From Sphingomonas hankyongi (GTDB lineage Bacteria; Pseudomonadota; Alphaproteobacteria; Sphingomonadales; Sphingomonadaceae), in NCBI RefSeq assembly GCF_023516575.1, contig NZ_JAMGBE010000002.1, forward strand, positions 496,001 to 560,000: a stretch of DNA of 64,000 nucleotides, read 5' to 3'. Within the stretch, counting starts at the first letter, position 1; every line of letters begins with the position of its first letter. Made by a program: the position numbers and the translations under genes. Positions 36,213-44,508 of this stretch are shown here, one piece after another. A model generated the notes under the pieces. That model made no database searches and had not been told where the DNA came from. It was given only the letters and a program-made list of their open reading frames with translations.

Positions 36213-36244
36213 TTGTGTCTGTTTTCGACCCATTGCGGACATTG
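36213..36244 (+). repeat. Island palindromic repeat, copy 1
   Basis: Forward copy of the ~30-bp imperfect palindrome with core TTTCGACCCATTGCGGACATT. It lies upstream of the gene at 36307. The stretch from 36014 to here holds no credible gene. Confidence 0.75.
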
Positions 36245-36306
36245 CACGACCGCTTGTTGTGTTGAGCGACCGGAGCCCCCATGCTGTTGATCGACAGGGG
36301 GCCATA

Positions 36307-37059
36307 ATGTTCCGGATGCTGAAGTTGCGGCCCCCGCATGGCTGGCGCACGGTGCTGTGGGAATTGGCCATAGTCACGCTCGGTGTGCTCATCGCGCTCG
36401 CCGCGCAGCAGTGGGCGGAGGCGCGATCATGGGATGCTAAACTCCGCCAATCGCGCGCCGCTATCAGTGGCGAGCTCGCGAAGCATTACAATTGGTCGGT
36501 GGAATGGCGGGTTATCCTTCCATGCTTGGTCGCCCAAACTGACCGGTTGCGCGATCGCGTTGAACGGAGTGGCTCGGTTCTTCAGCCGGCACCGCTGTTC
36601 TCGGAAGCCGCCGTTCCTCGCTATACCATCCGTTTACCGGGGAAGGAGTATTCCGATGCGGCCTGGCAGGCGGCGATCGCGGACGGCACCGCGTCCCGCC
36701 TGCCTCCAGAGCTTAGGCGCGAACTGGCTGACCATTACACGCAGGCTGCAATGCTCCGGGCCGAAACGCAGTCTAACCTCGAAGATCAGATGACGTTGCA
36801 GACGTTCGGGCGCCCGCTGCTGCTCGATGCAGTCGTCCGCTTCAGCCTCATTGAACGGCTAGAGCGGCTGCGGGGCCGGGTTGAGTTCATGGACGTTCAG
36901 GCGGGACAGCTGATCGACCATATCCAAACAGTCGGAATGGTTCCGCGGCCAGCGGATGCCGTCCGCGATGTCGAGCGGTTCGGCACTTACAAATTCTGCA
37001 AGAGCCAAGGCCTCCCAACGCGTTCGTTCGCGGATGGAATGAAGGCCGTACCCAACTGA
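36307..37059 (+). CDS. Single-pass membrane protein of unknown function (250 aa)
   Basis: After a short basic start comes one membrane helix (VLWELAIVTLGVLIALAAQQ) and then a long soluble, helical domain rich in Arg and Glu (RLRDRVERSG; LRRELADHYTQAAMLRAET). The sequence W-x-x-V-x-W-E-x-A-I-V-T-L-G-V-L-I-A is typical of a loosely defined sphingomonad/xanthomonad group of anchored proteins with unknown role. The start at 36307 places the helix at the N-terminus; upstream codons run through a repeat copy. Confidence 0.65.
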   Translation: MFRMLKLRPPHGWRTVLWELAIVTLGVLIALAAQQWAEARSWDAKLRQSRAAISGELAKHYNWSVEWRVILPCLVAQTDRLRDRVERSGSVLQPAPLFSEAAVPRYTIRLPGKEYSDAAWQAAIADGTASRLPPELRRELADHYTQAAMLRAETQSNLEDQMTLQTFGRPLLLDAVVRFSLIERLERLRGRVEFMDVQAGQLIDHIQTVGMVPRPADAVRDVERFGTYKFCKSQGLPTRSFADGMKAVPN

Positions 37060-37066
37060 TGGCGCT

Positions 37067-37096
37067 AATGACCGCTTTCCACCCGTTGCGGTCATT
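37067..37096 (+). repeat. Island palindromic repeat, copy 2 (best copy)
   Basis: The cleanest copy: AATGACCGC and GCGGTCATT form perfect 9-bp arms around TTTCCACCCGTT. It lies between convergent genes and could act as a bidirectional hairpin terminator, although no T-run follows. Confidence 0.85.
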
Positions 37097-37532
37097 CGCT
37101 TGAGGCGGAGCACACCGGACAGCGATCGATGTCCTCCGCCGCTGCAAACGTGCGCCGCGTGATCTCCTCGAGAACGTCCAAGTCCACATCGGCCAGCTTG
37201 TTGAGGTAGAGGCAAGCCTTCGACCCCTTGTGTTTTCCTAGCTGGCCCAGAAGGGCCTCATATTCGGGGAAGCCGCCGACATAGAGCACCAGATTGGCGG
37301 AGCGGGGTGAATAGCCCACACGAGGTGAGTCACCCTCATGTCCACTGGTGTAACGAAAATGGTAGGTGCCGAACCCGACGATCGACGGTCCCCACATCTT
37401 TGCAGGCTGGCCCGTGACACGCTCCATCATCGCGCGCACTGCCTTGCCGTCCGCACGGCGCACGGGGTGCTCGATTCCTTCAAGAAAGGCATCGACGCTC
37501 ACCCTGGTGGGTTTTGTCTTAGACGCTGCCAA
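37092..37532 (-). CDS. DUF1801 domain protein
   Basis: A 146-residue cytosolic protein of the DUF1801 (YdhG/AdhP-like) family, with RADGKAVRAMMERVTGQPAK, MWGPSIVGFGTYHFRY and LVLYVGGFPEYEALLGQLGK; the late LNKLADVDLDVLEEITRR is the family's closing helix. Function unknown. The start is TTG, preceded by GAGGAG at short distance; a GTG 12 codons in is an alternative. Confidence 0.8.
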   Translation of the reverse strand: MAASKTKPTRVSVDAFLEGIEHPVRRADGKAVRAMMERVTGQPAKMWGPSIVGFGTYHFRYTSGHEGDSPRVGYSPRSANLVLYVGGFPEYEALLGQLGKHKGSKACLYLNKLADVDLDVLEEITRRTFAAAEDIDRCPVCSASSE

Positions 37533-37603
37533 CTGCTCCTCCGTCAGCCGTTTGAGGGCCTACGTTTCAACACGCAGAGAGAAGCATAGCGCGTTCATCG
37601 GCG

Positions 37604-37630
37604 AATGCCCGCTTTCCATCCATTACGAAC
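37604..37630 (+). repeat. Island palindromic repeat, copy 3 (degenerate)
   Basis: Forward copy with AATGCCCGCTTTCCATCC; the right arm (ATTACGAAC) is degraded. It lies in the gap between the divergent DUF1801 and symporter genes, which holds nothing else seen. Confidence 0.5.
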
Positions 37631-37734
37631 CCGCGAGCCGCATCAATAAGCCAGTGGGCTCACCAAGGTCTCATCCATGTGATATCCGATGAAATGGGGG
37701 ACCCGCTGCGACGCGGGCTGATCGGGGGGTTGCG

Positions 37735-39009
37735 ATGTCACCACCTGTACGCATTCTCACAGGCCTTGGGCTCGGCCTCGCGGGCGGCTTCGCACTGGCT
37801 TCTGCCGGCGTACATCCTGACAGCGTTCTCGTAACGACCGCCGATACCATTGGCGGCTTGTGGATCGCTGCGCTTCGGATGACGATCCTTCCCCTGATCT
37901 TTGCCCTAGTCGTGACAGGCGTAGCCTCGCGCGTGGAAGCGAGCTCGGCCGGCGGATTGACCCGCCTGTCGCTGCTCACTTTCGTATCGATCCTGCTCGT
38001 GGGATCGGCGATCGTTGGGATTATCGTCCCCACTTTGCTTTCGCTCTGGCCGATCTCGCAAGGAGCCACGGCGGTTGTTCGCCAGGCGCTGTCGACCGGT
38101 AGCAGGCTACCGCCGTTGCCAGGGCTCGGAGAAATGCTGAAAGGCTTCGTTCCCATCAACGTTTTCAGTGCCGCGGCGGCTGACAACATGCTTCCAGTCG
38201 TCATGTTCGCGCTGGTCTTCGGTTTCGCGGTCGCGAGCGGTCCGGGCGACCGCCGGCTCGGTCTCTCAACTTTCTTCGAGTGGATCCGCGAAACGATGCT
38301 TGTGATCGTCGGCTGGGTTCTCCTGTTGGCGCCGGTCGGCGTTTTCATGCTGGCGCTCGAGCTGGGCGCGAAGACCGGGCTAAGCGCAATTGGCGCGCTC
38401 GCCCAATTCGTAGTGCTGGTAATTGCAATGGCCGTGCTTGCTGTGGCGTTTGCGTTTTGTGTCGCCGTGTTCGGTGGAAGGTCCAGATTTTTGCGCTTTG
38501 CGCGCGCCGCTGCGCCGGCACAATCGATCGCGTTCAGCACGCGCTCCTCGGTCGCAACGCTCCCGGCCATGATCAGCGCCTGCGAGAACCAACTCCAGCT
38601 ACCCCAGAAGGTCACGTCGGTTACGGTGCCGCTGGCCGTCTCGGTGTTCCGGATTTGCGGCCCGATGTCTAGCTTCACTGGAGCGATCTACGCCGCTCAC
38701 GTCCTCGGCGTTCCGCTCGGCACGTCTCAGCTCGTGACCGGGGGTTTGATAGCGATCATCATTATTGCCGCCGGTGCTGGGGTGCCGGGAGAAATAACCT
38801 TCTTTGCAACCTACGTGCCCATTTTCAACAGCATGGGCATTCCCATCGAAATCCTCGCGCTGATGATCGCGGTCAACGCGATACCCGACATGTTCAATAC
38901 CGTTGCCAACGTCACGATGGACATGGCTGTCACGACATTGGTCGCGCGTCTCGCAAGTCGCCGACGGATAGTTGAAGCGATCGAGGCAGAGACAGTTGTC
39001 GGTGAATAG
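37735..39009 (+). CDS. Dicarboxylate/amino acid:cation symporter (DAACS)
   Basis: A 424-residue inner-membrane transporter of the SDF/GltP family with about eight helices and two re-entrant hairpins. Family signatures are LRMTILPLIFALVVTGVASR, the serine-rich hairpin FSTRSSVATLPAMI and the substrate/cation motif NAIPDMFNTVANVTMD. It would take up dicarboxylates or acidic amino acids with Na+ or H+. ATG has GGGGGG upstream. It is a metabolic gain of the island. Confidence 0.92.
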   Translation: MSPPVRILTGLGLGLAGGFALASAGVHPDSVLVTTADTIGGLWIAALRMTILPLIFALVVTGVASRVEASSAGGLTRLSLLTFVSILLVGSAIVGIIVPTLLSLWPISQGATAVVRQALSTGSRLPPLPGLGEMLKGFVPINVFSAAAADNMLPVVMFALVFGFAVASGPGDRRLGLSTFFEWIRETMLVIVGWVLLLAPVGVFMLALELGAKTGLSAIGALAQFVVLVIAMAVLAVAFAFCVAVFGGRSRFLRFARAAAPAQSIAFSTRSSVATLPAMISACENQLQLPQKVTSVTVPLAVSVFRICGPMSSFTGAIYAAHVLGVPLGTSQLVTGGLIAIIIIAAGAGVPGEITFFATYVPIFNSMGIPIEILALMIAVNAIPDMFNTVANVTMDMAVTTLVARLASRRRIVEAIEAETVVGE

Positions 39010-39050
39010 GACGGGTGGCCGTCGCGGACTCTAGCGGCCCTTGGTGCGAT

Positions 39051-39085
39051 AGTGCCCGCTTTCGACCCATTCCTGCCATTAGCGG
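39051..39085 (+). repeat. Island palindromic repeat, copy 4
   Basis: Forward copy: GTGCCCGCTTTCGACCCATT followed by a modified right arm (CTGCCATTAGCGGAA). Sits just after the symporter stop. Confidence 0.7.
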
Positions 39086-39133
39086 AACCGCGGGCGTGTA
39101 CCCATACTGGCACGTCGTTCGTTGACCCTTATC

Positions 39134-39439
39134 ATGACCCAAAGCACCCCAGAAAACCCATCCGCCACGTCCGACGACACCTCTGCGCCAGCCGCATCGC
39201 CATCCCCTTGTGCCGATGCGGCGCCGGGCAGCCATGTCGAGGCCGCCTGCGAAGGGCCGAGTGCGGACAACCCTTCGCTGTCGATCAAGAAGCGGATCAA
39301 GCGGGCGCAATTCTTCGATCAGCGCGAGCAGCTGGTCGCCGCGGGCATGGCGGTTCCGGTCGAAGCGGATGCCGGTCTGCCGGACGCTTTAGTCGAGCCG
39401 GCGGAGCCAGAACCGCCATCAGACTCGCCCATCCGCTAA
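39134..39439 (+). CDS. Hypothetical protein (101 aa), low complexity
   Basis: The first half is Ser/Pro/Ala-rich (TSAPAASPSPCADAAPGS), the second half has a basic helix SIKKRIKRAQFFDQREQLVA and an acidic Pro-rich tail. No family recognised. No Shine-Dalgarno is visible, and it may be a remnant; the balanced helix in the middle argues for a real gene. Confidence 0.4.
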   Translation: MTQSTPENPSATSDDTSAPAASPSPCADAAPGSHVEAACEGPSADNPSLSIKKRIKRAQFFDQREQLVAAGMAVPVEADAGLPDALVEPAEPEPPSDSPIR

Positions 39440-39548
39440 CCGAGTGGCCCGAGCTTAGGTCGATAAGATGTTGCCGCGGCTAGGAGGAAGTCGCCGGGCG
39501 ATTTGTCGATGATTCGCACGAGTTCCGTCCAGGCAGGCTGCGCAACTT

Positions 39549-39576
39549 GATGTCCGCTTTCCACCCTTAACGGACC
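39549..39576 (+). repeat. Island palindromic repeat, copy 5
   Basis: Forward copy: ATGTCCGCTTTCCACCC with right arm AACGGACC. About 50 nt upstream of the degraded integrase. Confidence 0.7.
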
Positions 39577-39623
39577 TTCAATCGCGTCCAGCAGTAGCGG
39601 TCCAGCACACGCTGGAGGCGCCC

Positions 39624-40233
39624 ATGCTTTACTCACCCAACTTTCAATTCCCCGCTCGCCGGCCGACTGGCACGAAGCTCGCGCTCAAGCCGTTCCATGT
39701 CTGGGGCATTCGAGTGCGGTTACAGGTCAGCAACCGCACTCGCGACCTGGCCTTGCTCGACCTGGCGTTAGACAGCAAGCTTCGCGGGTGCGACCTGGTA
39801 CAGCTACGGGTAGCGGACCTGCTATCTGCGAATGGCGTGAAACGCCGCGTAACGACCTCCAGCAGAAAACTGGCAGGCCAGTTCAGTTCGAGGTGACGGA
39901 ACAGGCGCGCCGGTCGATTGCAGCGTGGGTCGAAGCCAAGCAGCTCGGGACGGACGATTGGCTGTTCCCTAGCCGCATGAAACTTGGCTGCCATCTCAGC
40001 ACACGCCAGTACGCGCGGCTGGTGGACCATTGGGTTGAACTGTCGGATTGGACCGGGCCGCTTACGGGACTCACAGCCTGCGGCGCACAAAGGTGGCGCT
40101 GCTTTACAAGAAGACGGGCAACCTGCGCGCCTGCCAACTCCTACTCGGCCACACCAAGCTGGAAAGTACCGTCCGCTACCTCGGTGTCGACGTCGATGAT
40201 GCCTTGGAGCTGTCGGAAGCCTTGGAGCTATGA
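39624..40233 (+). pseudogene. Degraded tyrosine recombinase/integrase
   Basis: Three consecutive frames together make one integrase of about 200 residues: KPFHVWGIRVRLQVSNRTRD and SKLRGCDLVQLRVADLLSA in frame 1 (to about 39880), KTGRPVQFEVTEQARRSIAA and HLSTRQYARLVDHWVEL in frame 2 (to about 40065), then GTHSLRRTKVALLYKKTGNL and LLGHTKLESTVRYLGVDVDD in frame 3. The catalytic Arg, His-x-x-Arg, His and Tyr are all still readable, so the two frameshifts appear recent, or the gene is an older insertion kept by chance. It is a different family from the two intact tyrosine recombinases of the island. Confidence 0.85.
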
Positions 40234-40236
40234 ATT

Positions 40237-40270
40237 AAGTGTCCGTAATGGGTGGAAAGCTGCCGTTAGC
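40237..40270 (-). repeat. Island palindromic repeat, copy 6
   Basis: First copy in the reverse orientation: on the plus strand AGTGTCCGTAATGGGTGGAA then AGCTGCCGTTAGC. It lies between the dead integrase and the convergent kinase gene. Confidence 0.7.
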
Positions 40271-40282
40271 TTAAACGAAGGA

Positions 40283-41356
40283 TCAGGCCGCGTGAGTGAG
40301 CCGTGATTCAAATGTTGCCTTAGTGATCGTGACGGCCAGCCCAACCTTCGATGAAGTTTCGGAAACCTGGGCGTTTAGTTGTTTCGCCAACGCAGCCACG
40401 AGCGCCGTTCCAAGTCCGGTTGATGCACTCGGTTCGCCGGTCTCCCGTCTGCCGATGCCGTTGTCCGCCACGGTCAGCTTCCAATCCGACTTTGCCATCT
40501 CGAAGGTCACTCGAATCCGCGCAGACGAATGGGCCACGGGGAATGCATATTTGACCGCGTTGATGATCAGCTCTGTGACAATCAAGCCAATGCTAACTGC
40601 GTGGCTTGTTGGGAGCACGCCAGGGTCAGCACTAACAGTAATGGCGATGTCCTGACGCGGGTCCACCATGGACGCGGCAAGGCCGGAACTGAGCTTCGTA
40701 ATGTAGGGGCCGATCTCAATGTGCTCGATGCCATCCGAGGCATGCAGGTGGCTCTGCACCGCGGCTACTGACATGACCCTCTGGTGCGCTGCACGGAGCT
40801 CATTCTTGGTTTCTTCGGAGGTCACCGCGCCCGCCTTCAACAACAGTATGCTGGCAATGATCTGCAGGCTGTTTGCGATTCGATGCCGCATTTCGCGAAG
40901 AAGCGTCCTCTGCTGCTCCAGCAACTCCTCCGTATGCTCGAGTAGTTTCTGCTTCTCTTGTTCTGCGACCCGACGCTCGGTGATGTCCTTGATCGCAACC
41001 AATACCATTCGACCCGATCCGACTTCGTCCCGGATCGGAAGGGCGTTGAGGCACAAAGTGCGCCGCCCGAGCTTGCTGAAGTCGCGCTCGAACTCGAAAC
41101 TGTCGATGGTTGTCCGGTCGTCGACAACCGCGGCAAGCAGCTGTCGCAGGCCCGGTATGTCCCAAGCGCCTCCCGATAGCTCAAACAGAGAATGACCGTG
41201 CACAGCGGCTGGGTCCTCGCCGAAGACCTCGTAGAAGCAACGACTGGCTGCAAGAAGATGGAGCGTGTCATCCAGAACGAGGAACGGTTCCGGCAAGGTG
41301 TCGACGATCGCCAGCGCCAAGGCTTGCGCCTGTTCTCTATCGTGCAGCTGTTTCAT
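40283..41356 (-). CDS. PAS-domain sensor histidine kinase (HisKA_2/HWE type)
   Basis: A 357-residue soluble kinase. Residues about 25-130 form a PAS domain (LVLDDTLHLLAASRCFYEVF and a closing VAIKDITERRVAEQEK), followed by a short coiled coil. The phosphoacceptor His is in REMRHRIANSLQIIAS, of HisKA_2 type. The ATPase domain has LIVTELIINAVKYAF (N box), VADNGIGRR (G1) and GLGTALVAALAKQL. ATG at 41356 has GGAG at 8 nt. No membrane helix, so it senses a cytosolic cue. The response regulator upstream on the same strand is its likely partner. Confidence 0.88.
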   Translation of the reverse strand: MKQLHDREQAQALALAIVDTLPEPFLVLDDTLHLLAASRCFYEVFGEDPAAVHGHSLFELSGGAWDIPGLRQLLAAVVDDRTTIDSFEFERDFSKLGRRTLCLNALPIRDEVGSGRMVLVAIKDITERRVAEQEKQKLLEHTEELLEQQRTLLREMRHRIANSLQIIASILLLKAGAVTSEETKNELRAAHQRVMSVAAVQSHLHASDGIEHIEIGPYITKLSSGLAASMVDPRQDIAITVSADPGVLPTSHAVSIGLIVTELIINAVKYAFPVAHSSARIRVTFEMAKSDWKLTVADNGIGRRETGEPSASTGLGTALVAALAKQLNAQVSETSSKVGLAVTITKATFESRLTHAA

Positions 41357-41469
41357 CGACGTTGCTCCAATCGGGCGGGAGCTTCGCATCGATCTGTCGT
41401 TAGCGCGCCACGCGGCCGTCCGGTGATCGGATTCTCATACTTTACTTGGGATGATGATCCCACCACGGA

Positions 41470-41895
41470 TTAATCGCCTGCTCGAGGAGGGTCGCAAGGA
41501 GGTTCAGATGTAGCTCGGCTGGCATCCGCATCCATAATCAGTGTCGCGATCGCGGCGAGCAACTGCGCCGGGGCGTAGGGCTTCTGCACAAGCAGGCTGT
41601 TCGGAACTCCGTGGGTCGGCCACTCTCCCGCACTCTCCGCAGTCATATAAACGATTGGCATGTCGGCCTGGTACTCGCGCGCATACCGAGCGACTTCCCA
41701 GCCATCGGGACCAACACCCAGACCAATGTCCGTGATCACGGCCGCAAAGTTGGCTGAAGGTGCGTTGAGCGCACTGACAGCCTCGACGCCACTTGTGGCG
41801 ACACTCACCGCGTAACCGCCCCGCTTGAGGGCGTCTTCGGCAACCATGACAACCAAGGCGTCATCTTCAACAAGCAGCAACACAGGCTCTTCCAC
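41470..41895 (-). CDS. Single-domain response regulator
   Basis: A 141-residue receiver domain without output: VLLLVEDDALVVMVAEDALK with the acidic pocket, phosphoacceptor Asp in AAVITDIGLGVGPDGWEV, MTAESAG (Thr switch) and VQKPYAPAQLL (conserved Lys-Pro). The start GTG at 41895 is preferred because GGGGG lies 5 nt upstream; an in-frame TTG at 41964 has no ribosome site. It precedes the HisKA_2 kinase by about 110 nt, the usual layout of stress-signalling pairs in this group. Confidence 0.85.
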   Translation of the reverse strand: MEEPVLLLVEDDALVVMVAEDALKRGGYAVSVATSGVEAVSALNAPSANFAAVITDIGLGVGPDGWEVARYAREYQADMPIVYMTAESAGEWPTHGVPNSLLVQKPYAPAQLLAAIATLIMDADASRATSEPPCDPPRAGD

Positions 41896-41964
41896 GCTAA
41901 CCCCCAACAGCCGACGCGGCGATGTCGCCACATTTGGTGAGAGAATTAAATTGTCGGCTGACAA

Positions 41965-42244
41965 AGTTTAAACAACGCGAGAGGCATTGTGTTCCGGAAG
42001 GTGAACTACATTAGCTTTCGCCGATTAAGATCCATTGATCGCGTCCTGCACATTGGCGGAAGTGGATTGATAGCTACCATAGGTCTCTGAAGGATAGGCT
42101 ATTACTTATAATAGATAATATTCCAAATATACCATGACGGACCCGGAATATTTATTTAGATACATGCGATATGCATCTAAAAGCGTTTAGCTTAGTTATA
42201 TTCCATGACGAGACATACTCTTGGATTAATTAAGGACTTTTAAT
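41965..42244 (+). promoter_or_regulatory. AT-rich regulatory region upstream of the repeat protein gene
   Basis: A 280-bp gap much richer in A+T than anything near. It holds AATATTCC (from about 42116) facing GGAATATT (42146-42153), a 25-bp imperfect palindrome TTAGATACAT...ATGCATCTAA (42156-42180), and two direct copies of CCATGACG (42132 and 42203) each preceded by TAT. No gene is seen. It probably contains the promoter and binding sites for the gene at 42245; its composition suggests silencing or a foreign origin. Confidence 0.5.
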
Positions 42245-42904
42245 ATGACAAGCCTATCGAGACTCCTCATCGGTACTACCGGACTTGCAGCGACCCTTGC
42301 TCTTGCTTCGCCCGCCGCGGCTCAGCAGCCTTATCCCTATAACAACCAGGGCACTGGGGTATTGGGCGCAATCGTCAATGCCGTCACCGGTAACAGCTAC
42401 AATCAGTATCCGCAGGGCGCTTACGGTTACGGCCAGTATCCGCAGGGCGCTTACGGTTACGGCCAGTATCCGCCGGTCGCCTACTCCTACGGCCAGTACC
42501 CGCAAGGCAATTACGGCTACGGTCAGACGAACCAGCGCGCAGCGGTCGGCATGTGTGCCGCCGCCGCCGAACAGCGGATCAGCGCAACTTATCGCGGCCA
42601 GCCGGGCTACGGCTATAACAGCGGCTATCCGGGCTATGCCAATGGCTACAATGGCCAGATCGGCCGTGTCCTCGGCATCACCAATGTCGAACCCCGCTAT
42701 AACGGCAGCCTGAAGGTGTCGGGAATTGCCAGCTCGGGTCGTGGCTATGGATACAATGGCCAGGCTTACAGCAATGGCTATAACGGCCCGAACTCCTACG
42801 CCAACCAGGCGGCCGACCTGCGATTCACTTGCAAGGTCAACACGCTTGGGCAGGTGACGGACGTCAACATCAACCGCAATCAGGTGGCGTACCGCGGCTT
42901 CTAA
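42245..42904 (+). CDS. Exported Tyr/Gly-rich repeat protein
   Basis: A 219-residue protein with signal peptide (LLIGTTGLAATLALASPAAA). Residues about 58-100 are four tandem decapeptides of pattern QYPQGAYGYG (one as QYPPVAYSYG). The second half has more Tyr/Gly/Asn (YNSGYPGYANGYNGQIGRV) and a folded C-terminal part, DLRFTCKVNTLGQVTDVNIN. A single Cys in GMCAAAAEQRI may pair with the late one. Probably a surface or periplasmic matrix protein; no family recognised. A strong terminator follows. Confidence 0.7.
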   Translation: MTSLSRLLIGTTGLAATLALASPAAAQQPYPYNNQGTGVLGAIVNAVTGNSYNQYPQGAYGYGQYPQGAYGYGQYPPVAYSYGQYPQGNYGYGQTNQRAAVGMCAAAAEQRISATYRGQPGYGYNSGYPGYANGYNGQIGRVLGITNVEPRYNGSLKVSGIASSGRGYGYNGQAYSNGYNGPNSYANQAADLRFTCKVNTLGQVTDVNINRNQVAYRGF

Positions 42905-42935
42905 TATCGATCACGCGCGTATTATGCGAGTAAGG

Positions 42936-42970
42936 AGGGCCGCGGCGAAAGCCGCGGCTCTTTCCTTTTT
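42936..42970 (+). terminator. Rho-independent terminator
   Basis: GCCGCGGC, loop GAAA, GCCGCGGC (42939-42958), then TCTTTCCTTTTT. An 8-bp all-GC stem with tetraloop and T-run, about 35 nt after the repeat protein stop. Confidence 0.9.
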
Positions 42971-43037
42971 CCTAGATCGGGTGCCGCGACGGCGCCGCGA
43001 CTTGAATGCCGACAACCCCGGTGTAGTCGAGAGCTGC

Positions 43038-43075
43038 CATTCCGCTAACGGCAAGAATGGGTCGAAAACAGACAT
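43038..43075 (-). repeat. Island palindromic repeat, copy 7
   Basis: Reverse copy: CCGCTAACGGCAAGAATGGG then TCGAAAACAGACAT. About 120 nt before the RTX gene. Confidence 0.65.
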
Positions 43076-43194
43076 ACCGAGATTGTTGCTGAAACGCGCT
43101 GCCCGACGTTCATTGTGGACCCGATACGAACGCAGTATTGGGAGCTTCCTGGTGTGAGCGTCTCACCGTTCGAGTCGACGGATGGGAAGGCCCC

Positions 43195-44427
43195 ATGGCA
43201 ACAATCGACCTATTCACAATCACGCTGACCAGCGGCAACGACGTCTACACGACCGCCGGACTCAACGTCGACATCCCCATTACCGTGAACGCCTTGGCAG
43301 GCAGTGACTCGATCACCGTTACCGGCGGCTGGGAAACCATTTGCAACATGGGTGACGGAGATGACTTCGTCCGAGTCAACGGAGGAACATACGTTCACGT
43401 CTACGGCGAAGCCGGGATCGACCGCGTGGACATGTACTCAAGCTCCGTGCTCTTTGTGGGCGGGATCGGGAACGACACCGCCAACGTGTATGGCGGTGTC
43501 CATCTGTCGTTCGACGGGGGCGCGGGTGCCGACCGCGTCAACTTCTATTCCAACATCGCCACGGACGTTACCGGCGGGGACAATAACGATCTGTTCTACG
43601 GAAACCGCCATGCCATCATTGGCACTATCAGCGGGGACGCTGGCGACGACCAATTCTTCGGATTCTTGAACGCCAGCGTCACGCTGGACGGCGGCGCGGG
43701 CAATGACACTTATTACGTGGACCCTGCGTCTCCCCCGACGATCCTGGAGAACGTTGGCGCGGGCACAGACACCATTATTCTAACTGCCGCCGGGTCGTAT
43801 TCAAAACCCGCCAATGTGGAGAACGTGGTTGCCTTCGGCGGTTCGCCACCGCCTCCTCCGCCGCCTTCCGGCACGATCACCGGCGACGATCTCGCAAATG
43901 TCCTCGCCGGCACGTCTGCTGCAGAATCCATCTACGGACTTGGCGGCAATGACACGATCCGCGGCTATGCCGGCAACGACCTGCTCGATGGCGGGACCGG
44001 CAACGATCGCCTTTATGGAGGGACAGGCGCCGACAAGCTCTATGGGGGTGATGGCGCCGATTCGCTGCGCGGCGATGCGGGCCGGGACGAGATGTGGGGC
44101 GGCACGGGTGCCGACGGATTTATTTTCGATGACTCGCACTTCGGCGGAGCCACCGCCACGACCTGCGACGTGGTCCACGATTTCAACGGTGCAGCTGGCG
44201 ACACGATCCGGCTGAACCTTGTGGATGCGAACAAAGGGCTGATCGGCGATCAGGCTTTCGCCTTTATCGGCACAGCTGCCTTCGGCCATGTCGCCGGTCA
44301 GCTGCGTTACGAGCAGATCAGCGGCAACACTTACATTCAAGGCGACGTGAACGGCGATGCCGTTGCGGACTTCTGGATACGGCTGGACGGACTGCAGAAT
44401 CTCAGCGCTTTGAACTTCGTGCTTTAA
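43195..44427 (+). CDS. RTX calcium-binding protein with serralysin-type C-terminus
   Basis: A 410-residue protein, no signal peptide. Residues about 1-215 are irregular Gly/Asp-rich beta-roll repeats (GDGDDFVRVNGGTYVHVYGE). A Pro-rich linker (SPPPPPPPSG) leads to clear nonapeptide repeats: GLGGNDTIRGYAGNDLLDGG and GGTGADKLYGGDGADSL. The end resembles the serralysin-like C-terminal domain and carries VHDFNGAAGDTIRLNL and DFWIRLDGLQNL, the type I secretion signal region. No protease domain is present. No type I ABC transporter is nearby, so it would use one encoded elsewhere. ATG at 43195 has GGAAG. Confidence 0.85.
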   Translation: MATIDLFTITLTSGNDVYTTAGLNVDIPITVNALAGSDSITVTGGWETICNMGDGDDFVRVNGGTYVHVYGEAGIDRVDMYSSSVLFVGGIGNDTANVYGGVHLSFDGGAGADRVNFYSNIATDVTGGDNNDLFYGNRHAIIGTISGDAGDDQFFGFLNASVTLDGGAGNDTYYVDPASPPTILENVGAGTDTIILTAAGSYSKPANVENVVAFGGSPPPPPPPSGTITGDDLANVLAGTSAAESIYGLGGNDTIRGYAGNDLLDGGTGNDRLYGGTGADKLYGGDGADSLRGDAGRDEMWGGTGADGFIFDDSHFGGATATTCDVVHDFNGAAGDTIRLNLVDANKGLIGDQAFAFIGTAAFGHVAGQLRYEQISGNTYIQGDVNGDAVADFWIRLDGLQNLSALNFVL

Positions 44428-44462
44428 GACCGTTCACGGACCAGCGCCCTCGTAGTCCGACC

Positions 44463-44492
44463 AATGTCCGATGGGTGGAAGGCTGACATTAG
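44463..44492 (-). repeat. Island palindromic repeat, copy 8
   Basis: Reverse copy: AATGTCCGATGGGTGGAA then GGCTGACATTAG, with matched outer arms AATGTC and GACATT. Between convergent genes. Confidence 0.75.
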
Positions 44493-44508
44493 AGATTCGC
44501 GGCAATTG

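Noticed and set aside
36013-36339. Minus-strand open frame next to the left attachment site
   Set aside because: It runs through a palindromic repeat and opposite a better plus-strand gene; peptides from that repeat recur in several false frames of the island.
42400-42530. Regular short repeats that could be taken for a CRISPR array
   Set aside because: They are in-frame decapeptide codons of one exported protein, with no spacers and no cas genes nearby.
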